Positions 34,101 through 42,982 of a stretch of 64,000 nucleotides of DNA are shown here, piece after piece. A program made the position numbers and the translations under genes. The stretch is taken from contig CAWBTA010000015.1 in assembly GCA_963791625.1 (NCBI GenBank), forward strand, positions 1,175,147 to 1,239,146, read 5' to 3'. Below the pieces are notes generated by a model that was not told the DNA's origin, did no database searches, and saw only the letters and a list, made by a program, of their open reading frames with translations. The DNA comes from JANMCE01 sp963791625 (lineage in GTDB: Bacteria; Actinomycetota; Acidimicrobiia; Acidimicrobiales; Ilumatobacteraceae). Within the stretch, counting starts at the first letter, position 1, and each line of letters begins with the position of its first letter.

Positions 34101-34109
34101 ACAACCACG

Positions 34110-34134
34110 TTCGACACTCAATGTAAATGTCGAA
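34110..34134. promoter_or_regulatory. GntR operator candidate in the divergent promoter
   Basis: TTCGACA (34110-34116) and TGTCGAA (34128-34134) form a perfect 7-bp inverted repeat with an 11-bp spacer, 9-34 bases upstream of gntR and 63 bases before the dioxygenase start. The location fits repression of both divergent transcripts. Confidence 0.55.
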
Positions 34135-34197
34135 ATTGTCTTGACGGTCGGGCCTGGCGTGGTCAGAATCGCCTCAGACACAAACGGGAGGCTCTCG

Positions 34198-35124
34198 ATG
34201 GCACTACATGGGCTTGGCAGCATGACGCTCGGCGTACCGAAGGTGGATGACGCTCGCCACTTCTATCGAGAGTTCGGCCTCACCGAAACGACCGAGAGCA
34301 CGTTCGCGTCGGCCGAAGGTGGTGACCAACTGCATATCGTGAACCGTCCGTACCGTCAGTTGGTTGCCGTCACCATCGCCGCTGACGATGCCGATGACAT
34401 TGCGCGCATCCGGTCCGCAGCCGTTCATCGTGGCGCGCCGGTTGTGTCCCACCCCGACGGATCGATTTCGCTGACCGAGCCGCTGACCGGACTTCGCCTC
34501 GACATCGCCGAGCGGGCTCGCGTCAGCCCTGAGCCTTTCATGCCCGTTCCCGTGAACGGCCCGGGTGCAACCGTGCGCGATGGTCAGCGCGCCCCGGCCA
34601 TCTTCAACGAAGGTCCGGCCGCACCCCGTCGTCTCGGCCATGTGCTCTACACAACACCCGACATCAAGGCGTCGATGGCGTTTCTCTCCGACGTGGTCGG
34701 CTTCAAGCTGAGTGACTCGACGCCTGGCGTCATTGCGTTCATGCGATGCTCCACCGATCATCACAACATCGGCCTCATCTCGGCCCCCGTTCCCGTCTTC
34801 CACCATTCCTCGTGGCAGGTGAACGACGTGGATGAAATCGGTCGGGGCGCGCAACACCTGCTCACCGAGGACGCCGACCGTTCGGTGTGGGGGCTCGGCC
34901 GTCACTTTCTCGGCAGCAACTACTTCTGGTACTTCCGGGATCCTGCCGGAAACTACGCCGAGTACTTTGCCGACCTCGACCAGATCGGCGAGGACGTGGC
35001 CTGGGAGCCCGGCGAATGGGAGGGCCCCAAGTCCCTGTATGCGTGGGGTCCACCAGTGCCGCCCGACTTCGTCCAGCCTCGCGATATGGGCGAGATCATC
35101 GATGCCATGAAAGCGGCAGGCTGA
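34198..35124 (+). CDS. Extradiol ring-cleavage dioxygenase-like VOC protein
   Basis: A 308-residue two-domain type I extradiol dioxygenase (catechol 2,3-dioxygenase/BphC/HsaC-like). The Fe(II) ligands appear in the C-terminal domain: His148 (RRLGHVLYTT), His188 or His189 (TDHHNIGLIS) and Glu255 (NYAEYFADL). It would open an aromatic ring next to two hydroxyls. ATG 34198 has a GGGAGG site. It is coupled to the FAA hydrolase (TGATG), matching a meta-cleavage order of dioxygenase then hydrolase. Confidence 0.85.
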   Translation: MALHGLGSMTLGVPKVDDARHFYREFGLTETTESTFASAEGGDQLHIVNRPYRQLVAVTIAADDADDIARIRSAAVHRGAPVVSHPDGSISLTEPLTGLRLDIAERARVSPEPFMPVPVNGPGATVRDGQRAPAIFNEGPAAPRRLGHVLYTTPDIKASMAFLSDVVGFKLSDSTPGVIAFMRCSTDHHNIGLISAPVPVFHHSSWQVNDVDEIGRGAQHLLTEDADRSVWGLGRHFLGSNYFWYFRDPAGNYAEYFADLDQIGEDVAWEPGEWEGPKSLYAWGPPVPPDFVQPRDMGEIIDAMKAAG

Positions 35125-35969
35125 TGAAGATCGCTCGTTTCACCTATAACGGTTCCACCCGCCTCGGCCTTGTCGATGGCGATGACGTCATCGACGTGGG
35201 TGGCGCAGATGCGTCGCTGCCCACCGATGTGGGTGCGCTCATCGCCGCCGACGGCGTCGGTCGTCTTCGCGGCGCGTCAGGTGCCCGCATTGCGCTGGCC
35301 GACGTGCGACTCGAAGCTCCCATCGTGCAGCCGCCGGTGTTCTTCGCTATTGGCTTGAACTACGCCGCCCACATCGAGGAGTCCGGCATGGCGAAGCCCG
35401 CTGCTCCCGTCGTGTTCAACAAGCAGATCACCTGCGTGACCGGGCCGTTCGACCCGATCGAAGTCCCGACGGTCGCACCCGACTGGGTTGACTACGAAGG
35501 CGAACTCGGCGTCGTCATCGGCACCCGCTGTCGCAGCGTCTCGGTGGACGATGCACCCAGCGTTGTGGCCGGCTATCTCGTGGTGAACGACGTATCGGTG
35601 CGTGACTGGCAACGGGCCACACCCACCATGACTATGGGCAAGTCGTGGGACACCCACGGCCCGATCGGCCCGTACTTTGTTACCGCCGATGAAGTTGGTG
35701 ACCCGCACAACCTGCGCCTACGCACCTGGGTAGATGGCGAGCTTCGTCAAGACGCCAACACCGGCATGATGATCACCAACGTGTGGGAACAGATCGCGCA
35801 CATTTCCACCGCCTGCACCCTGTTGCCCGGCACCATCATCGCAACGGGAACGCCAGCCGGCGTCGGCTTCGTCATGGAGCCGCCCGGGTGCTTGAAGGCG
35901 GGAAGCGTCGTGCGCATCGAAATCGAAAAACTGGGTGCCATCGAGAACCCCGTCGTCGCCCAGGGGTAA
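35124..35969 (+). CDS. Fumarylacetoacetate hydrolase-family protein
   Basis: A 281-residue FAH-family enzyme (hydrolase/isomerase/decarboxylase of meta-cleavage pathways). It has the lid FFAIGLNYAAHIEESGM, the metal site in DYEGELGVVIG (Glu residues) and VNDVSVRDWQ (Asp), the Lys in MGKSWDTHGPIGP, and the C-terminal GTIIATGTPAGVG. Product breakdown or isomerisation after ring opening is the likely role. It is translationally coupled to the dioxygenase. Confidence 0.88.
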   Translation: MKIARFTYNGSTRLGLVDGDDVIDVGGADASLPTDVGALIAADGVGRLRGASGARIALADVRLEAPIVQPPVFFAIGLNYAAHIEESGMAKPAAPVVFNKQITCVTGPFDPIEVPTVAPDWVDYEGELGVVIGTRCRSVSVDDAPSVVAGYLVVNDVSVRDWQRATPTMTMGKSWDTHGPIGPYFVTADEVGDPHNLRLRTWVDGELRQDANTGMMITNVWEQIAHISTACTLLPGTIIATGTPAGVGFVMEPPGCLKAGSVVRIEIEKLGAIENPVVAQG

Positions 35970-35973
35970 CGCT

Positions 35974-35989
35974 CGTTGCATGTGCAACG
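35974..35989 (+). terminator. Short palindrome after the FAA hydrolase
   Basis: CGTTGCA-TG-TGCAACG begins 4 bases after the stop codon and could fold as a hairpin. No T-run follows, so terminator function is uncertain. Confidence 0.3.
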
Positions 35990-35991
35990 AC

Positions 35992-36033
35992 GTGTAAGAA
36001 CAGGTTGACGAGCTTCTTGAACGGTTCTTACAC
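35992..36033. promoter_or_regulatory. Ten-bp inverted repeat upstream of the secreted PepSY-like gene
   Basis: GTGTAAGAAC (35992-36001) and GTTCTTACAC (36024-36033) are exact complements separated by 22 bp. The array ends 89 bases before the start codon at 36123. Inside the spacer is TTGACGAGC, which could serve as a -35 element. It could be an operator or a long-stem leader structure; the regulator is unknown. Confidence 0.45.
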
Positions 36034-36122
36034 CGTCCACAGTGTGCTCTCAGTGCCGACGTCCAGAGTGGTGTTCAGCGGCCAACACGGGTCGCCACCC
36101 CCAACCTGAAAGAAGCACGCAC

Positions 36123-36689
36123 ATGAAGAATCGTCTTGCAGTGGCTGGCGTCCTCGCCGGTCTTGTCGGCGGCGGCGCCCTCGGTGTCATCCTCGGCGTT
36201 CCCGGTGTCTCCACCGCCCAAACGTCCCCGGACACGACCGTTGCGGCCACCACCGGCGCCTCGGCCACGCCCGTCGATAACAGCAACAAAGACGCCGCTC
36301 ACGAAGCGGCTGAAACGCCGGAGCAGGAAGCGGCCGAAAAGGCCGGTAAGGTCGGCGGCCAACCGTCGGGTCCTCACCAGGCGAACGGCAAGACCGAGAC
36401 TCCGCTGACAGGTGACGAGCTGGCGAAGGCCACTGCTGCTGCGGCCACCGCTGCACCCGGATCGACGGTGGATCGCGCCGAGACCGATGCCGATGGCGAC
36501 GCATTCGAAGTGCACGTGAAGAACGCCGACGGCACGCAGTCGACCGTGAAGCTCAACGCCGACTTCAGCGTGAGGACGGTCGAAGCCGGTCACCAGGGCC
36601 CGGGTCAGGGCGGCCACGGAAGAGGTGGCCATGGTCCGAAGGATGCCCCGGCTTCCGCTCCGGCGACCCCTCCGACCACCACCGCCTGA
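36123..36689 (+). CDS. Secreted PepSY-like protein with Gly/His-rich tail
   Basis: A 188-residue exported protein. Signal peptide 1-32 (LAGLVGGGALGVILGV ... STAQ) is followed by an acidic/Ala-rich linker and a PepSY-like fold (about residues 95-155: TGDELAKATAAAATAAPG ... VHVKNADGTQSTVKLNADF). The tail is a GHGRGGHG repeat followed by Ala/Pro/Thr. The function is unknown; the His-rich tail might bind metal. It is monocistronic, with a terminator after the stop. Confidence 0.72.
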   Translation: MKNRLAVAGVLAGLVGGGALGVILGVPGVSTAQTSPDTTVAATTGASATPVDNSNKDAAHEAAETPEQEAAEKAGKVGGQPSGPHQANGKTETPLTGDELAKATAAAATAAPGSTVDRAETDADGDAFEVHVKNADGTQSTVKLNADFSVRTVEAGHQGPGQGGHGRGGHGPKDAPASAPATPPTTTA

Positions 36690-36716
36690 TCTCACCCGTT
36701 CCCATTTCCCCCGCTG

Positions 36717-36753
36717 GTGGCGCCGCTCGAAAGGGCGGTGCCACTGGCGTTTT
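36717..36753. terminator. Rho-independent-type terminator between convergent genes
   Basis: GTGGC-CCGC pairs with GGCGG-GCCAC around a TCGAAAG loop, giving a long GC stem followed by GGCGTTTT. It sits between the PepSY-like gene and the convergent TetR gene and could serve the plus-strand transcript. Confidence 0.6.
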
Positions 36754-36785
36754 CGCGGTTGTCCCTGTCCTGGCTCAGGAGCCTC

Positions 36786-37463
36786 TTATGTGAGGTCGCC
36801 GACTTCGAAGGAGTAGTCGATGGCGAGTACGGGGGCGGGCGGGAGGGCCGTGGTGCAGGCAGCGTGGGCGGCCTCGTGGGAGACGCCCATGACGCGCAGG
36901 ATGGCCTCGCAGGCAACGCGCTCGTACGACGGGGGATGCACGCGGCGCACGATGTCGCAACCGGCTGACGCCATGAGCCACACGAGTTGGCTCCAGGCGA
37001 ACGACGGACCACCATCGATCAACGAATAGCTACCCGTCGCGACGGCGCGGTCGATGTCACGCAGACCGAACGGACCGAAACCGACGCGCATGCGATCGAC
37101 CAAAACATCCATGCGATCGACCCACCAGCGAAACACCGGGTCGGTCGTCATCTCACGCATGACGAAGCGCACCGAGTTGGCGACGATCCGGACCGGATCG
37201 GTCTCTCCCAGCAGCTGGGTGACGAGGTCGTTGCGCCGACCCAACTGGTGGATGATGCAGTCGAGCACGTCCTGCGCCAAGGCTTCTTTGCTCGGCGCGT
37301 AGTTGTAGAAGGTGCCGAAGCCGATATCGGCGCCGTCGGTGATTTGCTGGATGGTGGTGGCGTCCACACCGTTGGCTTCCATGAGCTCGTAGGCCACCTC
37401 GCGCAGCCGCAGCTTGGTCTGCTGCTGGCGCACTTCGGTGCGAGTGAGCTTGACGTCCGACAT
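36786..37463 (-). CDS. TetR-family transcriptional regulator
   Basis: A 225-residue TetR protein with the HTH in TTIQQITDGADIGFGTFYNYAPSKEAL and a C-terminal domain containing two Trp-rich helices. ATG 37463 is chosen; the longer open frame crosses the promoter. It is divergent from a flavin monooxygenase gene, which it probably controls. The shared 85-base region contains ATGAT-TC-ATCAT (37511-37522), a possible operator. Confidence 0.85.
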   Translation of the reverse strand: MSDVKLTRTEVRQQQTKLRLREVAYELMEANGVDATTIQQITDGADIGFGTFYNYAPSKEALAQDVLDCIIHQLGRRNDLVTQLLGETDPVRIVANSVRFVMREMTTDPVFRWWVDRMDVLVDRMRVGFGPFGLRDIDRAVATGSYSLIDGGPSFAWSQLVWLMASAGCDIVRRVHPPSYERVACEAILRVMGVSHEAAHAACTTALPPAPVLAIDYSFEVGDLT

Positions 37464-37548
37464 CGTGGTCAGGTTACCCAAACGGGCAAGACATTGACAT
37501 CTCATCGAAAATGATTCATCATCACTTTCAGCCAAGGAGGTGTGTCAC

Positions 37549-38740
37549 ATGACACTCATTGAGGAAAATCCGCTTGCACAGCAGGTCGTGGCCCGAAGCG
37601 AGGCCATCATCCCGATTCTGAAGGCTCGCGCCGAGCAGACCAACAAGGATCGGCGTCTCCCCAAAGAGACCATCGCCACGCTGCGCGAGGCCGGGTCCTT
37701 CAAGACCATTCAGGCCACCCGCAATGGCGGCTACGGCCTCGGTATCCGCTCCCACGTCGACGTACTTCGCGCCCTCGGCCGCGGTTGCGGTTCGGCGGCG
37801 TGGGTTGCTGGTGTGGTGCAGGCCCACTCGTGGCTCGTGTCCCATTTCCCGGTGCAGGCCCAGGACGAGATCTATAGCGATCCTGATGCGATGGTTTCCG
37901 CCGTCATTGGCCCCCGAGGTCAGGCCATCAAGACCGCGGACGGCTTCCAGCTCACGGGTGTGTGGCCGTTTGGTTCCGGCTGCGAAAACGCCGACTGGTT
38001 GTTGCTCGGTGCCGTCGTTCTGGGTGAGGACGGCAACCCGATCGACGCGGGCGACTTCGCCGTACGTCAGAGTGCAGTGACCATTGCGGATGACTGGTTT
38101 GTGAGCGGCCTGAAGGGCTCCGGCTCATGCACCATGCCGCGTCACCGACCTTCACGTTCCGGAGCACATGTTCGTGTCGTTGCCCGGCGTCATTGCCCGC
38201 CAATCTCCCGGCGCGTCGCTGCACAACGACAACGATTGGGTGCAGAACTGCGCCGCCGTTCCGGTGCTGGCTATTGCCCTTTGCGCCGGAGCACTCGGTA
38301 TCGCCGAGCAGGCATTCGACGACTTCCCGGCGCTCGTCAAGGGCAAGACCATTGCCTATACCGATGACCGCCAAGACACCCACCCCATGACACAGGTGCG
38401 CTACGCGGAAGCGGCGATGCTCATCCACGAAGCCAACAAGCTCCTGTACGGCTGCGCGGATGAACTTGATGCGCACGGTCGCATCGGTATCGAGATCGAC
38501 TTCCTGCAGCGGGCCCGCCACCGTGTCGACTGTGCCCTTGCGGTTCGACGGTGCCTTGAAGCCGTCGAGATTCTGTTCCGTGAATCCGGTGCATCGGGTG
38601 TGCGACTCAGCAGCCCGCTGTGTCGTGCCTACGACGACCTCCAGGCCATCAACCAGCACGGCCTGTTAAAGCTCGAAACCAACCTCGAGATGTACGGACG
38701 TCTGCTGCTCGGTCAAGAGCCGAACACGCCACTGATCTAG
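37549..38740 (+). pseudogene. HsaA-like flavin-dependent monooxygenase (acyl-CoA dehydrogenase fold), frameshifted
   Basis: ATG 37549 follows an AAGGAGG site. The first frame codes for the N-terminal and beta domains (LGRGCGSAAWVAGVVQAHSW, LTGVWPFGSGCENADW) up to GLKGSGSCTM. The sequence then continues one frame over as RVTDLHVPEHMFVSLPG and the C-terminal helical domain. Removing a single C in ATGCCGCG (about 38133-38138) restores an approximately 396-residue protein, the size of HsaA-type hydroxylases of steroid and phenol degradation. A reductase partner is not nearby. Two overlapping open frames (37540-38367 and 38168-38740) are the formal remnants. Confidence 0.78.
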
Positions 38741-38808
38741 TGGCGGGGTTTCGTTCACGAATTCTCTGGAGGTAAAAACCAAACGTCGTCGGGCGGCGAA
38801 GCGTTGTC

Positions 38809-39627
38809 ATGAGACCACGGTCATGGGCTGCGCCCGTACTCCTTGTCGTCCTCGCGGCGGCGGGATGTAGCAAACAGTCTTCGACCGTCCAGAACGTACC
38901 GACCATTCCGGCGCCGGTCGGGTCGAATACCTTGACCAAGACCGAGGCCGCTCCACCGGGAGCGACCGGTGCTACCCCGCGCGCGGCAGTGGAGCTGTTT
39001 GTAACGGGGTTGATGAATGGGGACGCGAACGCGACGTATGCACTACTGGCCGACAAGGAGCGGACCTCCACGTCGCTTGGGTCGTGGAGTGAAACCATGG
39101 CCCGTCTGCCGGCCTACCGCGACTTCACGGTCGTTCGGGATGACCCAGTGGATCTCGACGCCACGTTCTCACCCCGAGTCGATGAGGAAGCCGGCGTCGT
39201 ACCAGGCAAGGCAGTCGTTCACTTTGCAACGACTTCCGAGGGCGGTGGATGGCGCGTGTCGCTCGCGAAGACGACGATCGAACCCCGCTATCCAACCGAC
39301 GACACCGCGGCGGCAACGGTGGCGCTCAACTGGGCGAAGGCGAATCAGTGGTGTGATTCGGGTGCAGTGGAGTCGTTGCAATATCAAGGATCACTCCTCG
39401 GACAACCTTCGGTCGTCGGCGATCTCTGCCACTGGAACGGCACGCTGGAGGCGAACGGAACATCGGGTTTGAACACCACACGGTCAGCTAGCGCGGTGCG
39501 GAACGCCTTCGGCCCAACCGCCGATGAATGGGCCAAGGTCATCCACATCGACGGGCCGCAGCCGCTCGATGTCGTAACTGCTCCACTGGGGGACTCATGG
39601 GTTGTCGTTGCCGTCAGTCGCCGTTGA
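38809..39627 (+). CDS. Putative lipoprotein
   Basis: A 272-residue protein with a signal peptide and lipobox (VVLAAAGCSK). The remainder has two segments: a region resembling lipoprotein 'DUF4878/LppP-like' sequences (AAVELFVTGLMNGDANATYALLADKE) and a C-terminal region with two Cys (QWCDSG, GDLCHWN) that could pair. I do not recognise a precise family. It stands alone, 93 bases before the DUF4331 gene. Confidence 0.65.
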   Translation: MRPRSWAAPVLLVVLAAAGCSKQSSTVQNVPTIPAPVGSNTLTKTEAAPPGATGATPRAAVELFVTGLMNGDANATYALLADKERTSTSLGSWSETMARLPAYRDFTVVRDDPVDLDATFSPRVDEEAGVVPGKAVVHFATTSEGGGWRVSLAKTTIEPRYPTDDTAAATVALNWAKANQWCDSGAVESLQYQGSLLGQPSVVGDLCHWNGTLEANGTSGLNTTRSASAVRNAFGPTADEWAKVIHIDGPQPLDVVTAPLGDSWVVVAVSRR

Positions 39628-39720
39628 GCTGATGCCGGGCCGTAGCGGGGGATGGGTCCAGCGCTGACCCGTCCCTCGGTGCCGCTCGGCACCATCACAC
39701 CAAACAGAAAAGGACTTCCT

Positions 39721-41127
39721 ATGGTTTCTCTTCGTACGCTTTCCAGAGCGTTCCCGGTGATTGGACTCAGTGGCCTGCTTGCGGTGGGACTCCTCAGTCC
39801 GGCCAATGCCTCCAGTCACCGTGAAGCTCCCCTGATCACCGAGGATCCGGTGGCCGACCTCACCGATGTCTACGCGTTCGTGAGTCCGGACAAGCCCGAC
39901 ACCGTTACCCTCGTCGGCAACGTCATCCCCTTCGAGCGTCCAGCGGGGGGCCCGAACTTCTACAAGTTCGGTGATGATGTTCTCTACACCTTCCACGTCG
40001 ATTCCGACGGAGATGCGAAGCCCGATCGGGACTTCGAGTTTCGTTTCACGACCGAGGTCGGCAACCCGAATACCTTCCTCTACAACGTCGGTCCGGTTGG
40101 CAGTCTGAGTGATCCGAACCTCAACGTCCGTCAGAGTTACTCGGTGACGGAAGTTACCTTCACATCGGAGGGGAAGGGCGAGCACACCCACGGCAAGAAA
40201 GAGGAACGAGGTGCGGTGCGCCATGTGCTGGGGAAGAACATCCCGGTTGCTCCAAACAACGTCGGACCTCGGTCGACGCCCGACTACGACAAGAACCTGG
40301 CCCAGCCCGCAGTTGCTTCACTGGAAGATGGCGTCACGTCGTTCGCCGGACCGCGGGATGATCCGTTCTTCGCCGACCTCGGATCGATCTTCGACCTGGG
40401 TGGTCTGCGTCCCTTCAATCAGAACCATCTCATCAAGCTGCCCAACGAACCGGGTGAGGATTATGTGGCGGGTTCCAACCTGCACACCTTCGCGCTTCAG
40501 GTTCCGACCAACCTGGTGGCCAACAACGGTGATCCGGTGATCGGCGTGTGGGCAACCACCAGCCGTCGGGCCACTCGCGTACTGGATGGGGAAGGCGGGC
40601 TGAAGCACAAAGGTCCGTGGGTGCAGGTGTCCCGACTCGGTATGCCGCTGGTGAACGAGGTGGTCATTCCGCTTGGTCAGAAGGATCACTTCAACGCGTC
40701 CAAGCCGGTCGACGACCTTCAGTTTGCGGGGTCGGTGCTGAAGCCGGAACTCGCGGGACTCATCCCGGTGCTCTACCCGGGTGTGAACGTGCCGACCGAC
40801 GTCAATGCCGGCCTCGGGCTTGGTGGTCGCGAGGACATCGCCACCATCTTCCTCACGGGCATCCCCGGCGTGAACCAACCGAAGCAGGTCACCCCATCGG
40901 AGATGATCCGGTTGAACACCGCGACAAAGAGCGGGTTCCCGAACGGGCGCCTCCTGACCGACGATGTGGTTGACACCGAGATTCGAGCCCTGGCTGGCGC
41001 AACCGCGTTCACGCCTGACTTCAACAAGGCGCCGAACAACCTGCTGGGTGACGGTGTCGATGGCAACGACGTGCCCTTGCTGACGTCGTTCCCGTACCTC
41101 GGCATTCCGAAGGCGGGGTACGACTAG
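39721..41127 (+). CDS. Secreted DUF4331 protein
   Basis: A 468-residue DUF4331 protein. The signal peptide (to about residue 30, SPANA) is followed by the invariant SSHREAPLITEDPVADLTDVYAF and later motifs such as GPNFYKFGDDVLYTFH and NNGDPVIGVWATTSRR. The family is extracellular and of unknown function. AAAAGGA precedes ATG 39721. It is followed after 2 bases by a TPR gene, a pairing that suggests a common pathway. Confidence 0.85.
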   Translation: MVSLRTLSRAFPVIGLSGLLAVGLLSPANASSHREAPLITEDPVADLTDVYAFVSPDKPDTVTLVGNVIPFERPAGGPNFYKFGDDVLYTFHVDSDGDAKPDRDFEFRFTTEVGNPNTFLYNVGPVGSLSDPNLNVRQSYSVTEVTFTSEGKGEHTHGKKEERGAVRHVLGKNIPVAPNNVGPRSTPDYDKNLAQPAVASLEDGVTSFAGPRDDPFFADLGSIFDLGGLRPFNQNHLIKLPNEPGEDYVAGSNLHTFALQVPTNLVANNGDPVIGVWATTSRRATRVLDGEGGLKHKGPWVQVSRLGMPLVNEVVIPLGQKDHFNASKPVDDLQFAGSVLKPELAGLIPVLYPGVNVPTDVNAGLGLGGREDIATIFLTGIPGVNQPKQVTPSEMIRLNTATKSGFPNGRLLTDDVVDTEIRALAGATAFTPDFNKAPNNLLGDGVDGNDVPLLTSFPYLGIPKAGYD

Positions 41128-41129
41128 TC

Positions 41130-42401
41130 ATGGCGATTGCGATCAACCCGAGACGATACTGGCGGGTAGGCCTCATTGGTCCGCTGGTGTGCCTGCTGGT
41201 GGCAGCCGGGGCGATCGCGCGCTTTGCCACCGCGGGTCACGGCAGAGCCACTCGCTCCGCCGTGACCCGCTCGGCTGACCCGGCGACGAGTGCGGTGACC
41301 GAGGCCGCCACCGCGCTCCGCGATGCCATCGAGACGGGTGACCCAGCTCGTTACGCCGCGGTCGATGCCGCCCTGTCGCGGGCGGGCGACGCGCCAGGGT
41401 CGGCAGGCATACACGCGGCGTTGTTGCTGTCCCGCCATGAGTTCGCCGCGGCCCGAACCTTCGTGACGGCCGAGCTTCAAACAACGCCCAGCGACCGAGC
41501 GCTGCTCGCTGCCTCGGTAGATGCGGCCGTCGAAACGGGGGACTACGACGCGGCCGAGGAGACCCTGCAGCAGTTGGCCGATCTTCGTCCCGATGCCCGA
41601 GCCCTGTCGCGTGTCAGCTACCTGCGCGAACTGCACGGTGACATCCCTGGCGCCATCACGGCGATGCGACAGGCCGAGCAGGCATCTCTCGAACCGAGTG
41701 AACACGCAACGGTGGCCACCTTTCTTGGTGACCTCTGTCTGTCGGTGAACGATTTCTCGTGCGCGCAAACGGCATACGACACGGCTCTGCAACTTCGACC
41801 CAACGCGGTGAGCGTATCGCTTGGGCGGGCCCGCCTTTTGGCCGCGAAAGGGTCCGCCTCGGAAGCGATTTCGCTGATGGCATCACTCATCGAACGGTCG
41901 CCGCAACCGACCGCGGCATCGTTGCTCGGGGAGATGCAAACGTTGGCAGGCGATCACGAAGGTGCAGCCAACTCCTTCGCCATAGTGGCGGCCAATACCA
42001 AACTGCTCACCGCGGCCGGTGTGGTGGCCGACCTGGAGGCGGCGGTGTTTGAGACCGACCATGGCGACGCCAACCGAGCCGTCGAGTTGTCTCGAGCTGC
42101 CTACGCCAATCGTCAGACAGTCTTCACCGCGGATGCACTCGGTTGGGCCTTGACTCGAGCCGGTCGGGCTACCGAGGCTATTCCCTATGTGCGAGAAGCG
42201 ACCTCGCTCAGTACGGCGTCGATAGCGGTGCAGACCCACGCCGCGGCGGCGTTGGCGGCAACCGGAGACCCGGTCGCCGCTCGTCGGCTGCTCCAAGGAG
42301 TCCTCGATCGTAATCCTTGGACCACCCCATCGGTATATACCACCGCCGTCGGTCTGGCCCGTTCGCTCAGCTTGGACCTGCCGGAACGCTGGCGTTTGTA
42401 G
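41130..42401 (+). CDS. Membrane-anchored TPR-repeat protein
   Basis: A 423-residue protein. One N-terminal membrane helix (LIGPLVCLLVAAGAIARF) is followed by an alpha-solenoid of about nine TPR-like units (for example AAEETLQQLADLRPDARALS and CAQTAYDTALQLRPNAVSV). It lies 2 bases after the DUF4331 gene, so the two are co-transcribed. It is probably an extracytoplasmic scaffold. Confidence 0.75.
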   Translation: MAIAINPRRYWRVGLIGPLVCLLVAAGAIARFATAGHGRATRSAVTRSADPATSAVTEAATALRDAIETGDPARYAAVDAALSRAGDAPGSAGIHAALLLSRHEFAAARTFVTAELQTTPSDRALLAASVDAAVETGDYDAAEETLQQLADLRPDARALSRVSYLRELHGDIPGAITAMRQAEQASLEPSEHATVATFLGDLCLSVNDFSCAQTAYDTALQLRPNAVSVSLGRARLLAAKGSASEAISLMASLIERSPQPTAASLLGEMQTLAGDHEGAANSFAIVAANTKLLTAAGVVADLEAAVFETDHGDANRAVELSRAAYANRQTVFTADALGWALTRAGRATEAIPYVREATSLSTASIAVQTHAAAALAATGDPVAARRLLQGVLDRNPWTTPSVYTTAVGLARSLSLDLPERWRL

Positions 42402-42535
42402 CCCTGTGCCGACCGAAAACGCTCCACGTGACCAACGTCACCACCATTCGACCAGTCCCTTCCGTACTCTGTTACGAACAACCTGTAGCTCACCATTGGG
42501 TATTGAATCCCAAGGGCTTACAAAAGGGAGACGAC

Positions 42536-42628
42536 ATGGCTCGGCGTTTGAGAGATGTACTTCGATCGATTTTCTTCCCTGCCCGTCCGCAACTCATTCC
42601 GTTGCGCGTGCGCACGCGGGGGCGATGA
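42536..42628 (+). CDS. Thirty-codon leader ORF coupled to whiB
   Basis: ATG 42536 follows AAAAGGGAGACGAC and opens a 30-residue, very basic peptide (MARRLRDVLRSIFFPARPQL and then IPLRVRTRGR). The stop overlaps the whiB start as ATGA (42625-42628). The good ribosome site and the exact overlap suggest real translation, either to couple whiB expression or as a leader; the sequence itself is not a family I know. Confidence 0.45.
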   Translation: MARRLRDVLRSIFFPARPQLIPLRVRTRGR

Positions 42629-42951
42629 CCGTGGCCCTCCTCGATCGCATCGGCGATTCCGGCATCGAGCATGCCGACCTGTCCTGGATGTCCAAGGGCC
42701 ACTGCCAGGGCCAAGCCGCCCTCTTCTTTCCTCCCCTTGCGGAGCGCCCTGATTCCCGCCATCGCCGTGAGGCTGCCGCGAAATCGATCTGTGCCGAATG
42801 TCCGGTTCAGGTGCCGTGCCGCGCCTTTGGCCGCACCCACCACGAGTACGGCGTGTGGGGTGGCGAAAACGAAGAAGAGCGAGTGCAGGCGGGCTATCGA
42901 CTGAACGCGCCCGTCGGAGTGCGAAAGCGTATTTCGGTCACGTCAGCTTGA
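42625..42951 (+). CDS. WhiB-family iron-sulfur transcriptional regulator
   Basis: A 108-residue Wbl protein. Four cluster cysteines lie in GHCQGQAALFFPP and AKSICAECPVQVPCRAFG (C..CxxC..C), followed by the G-V-W-G-G turn (YGVWGGENEEER) and a basic C-terminus. WhiB proteins bind a 4Fe-4S cluster and act with sigma factor region 4. ATG 42625 is the start, embedded in the stop of the leader ORF. No other ribosome site is evident, supporting coupling. Confidence 0.9.
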   Translation: MTVALLDRIGDSGIEHADLSWMSKGHCQGQAALFFPPLAERPDSRHRREAAAKSICAECPVQVPCRAFGRTHHEYGVWGGENEEERVQAGYRLNAPVGVRKRISVTSA

Positions 42952-42982
42952 CCTTCGACCAGCCCTCCGATTGCATGAGGCC

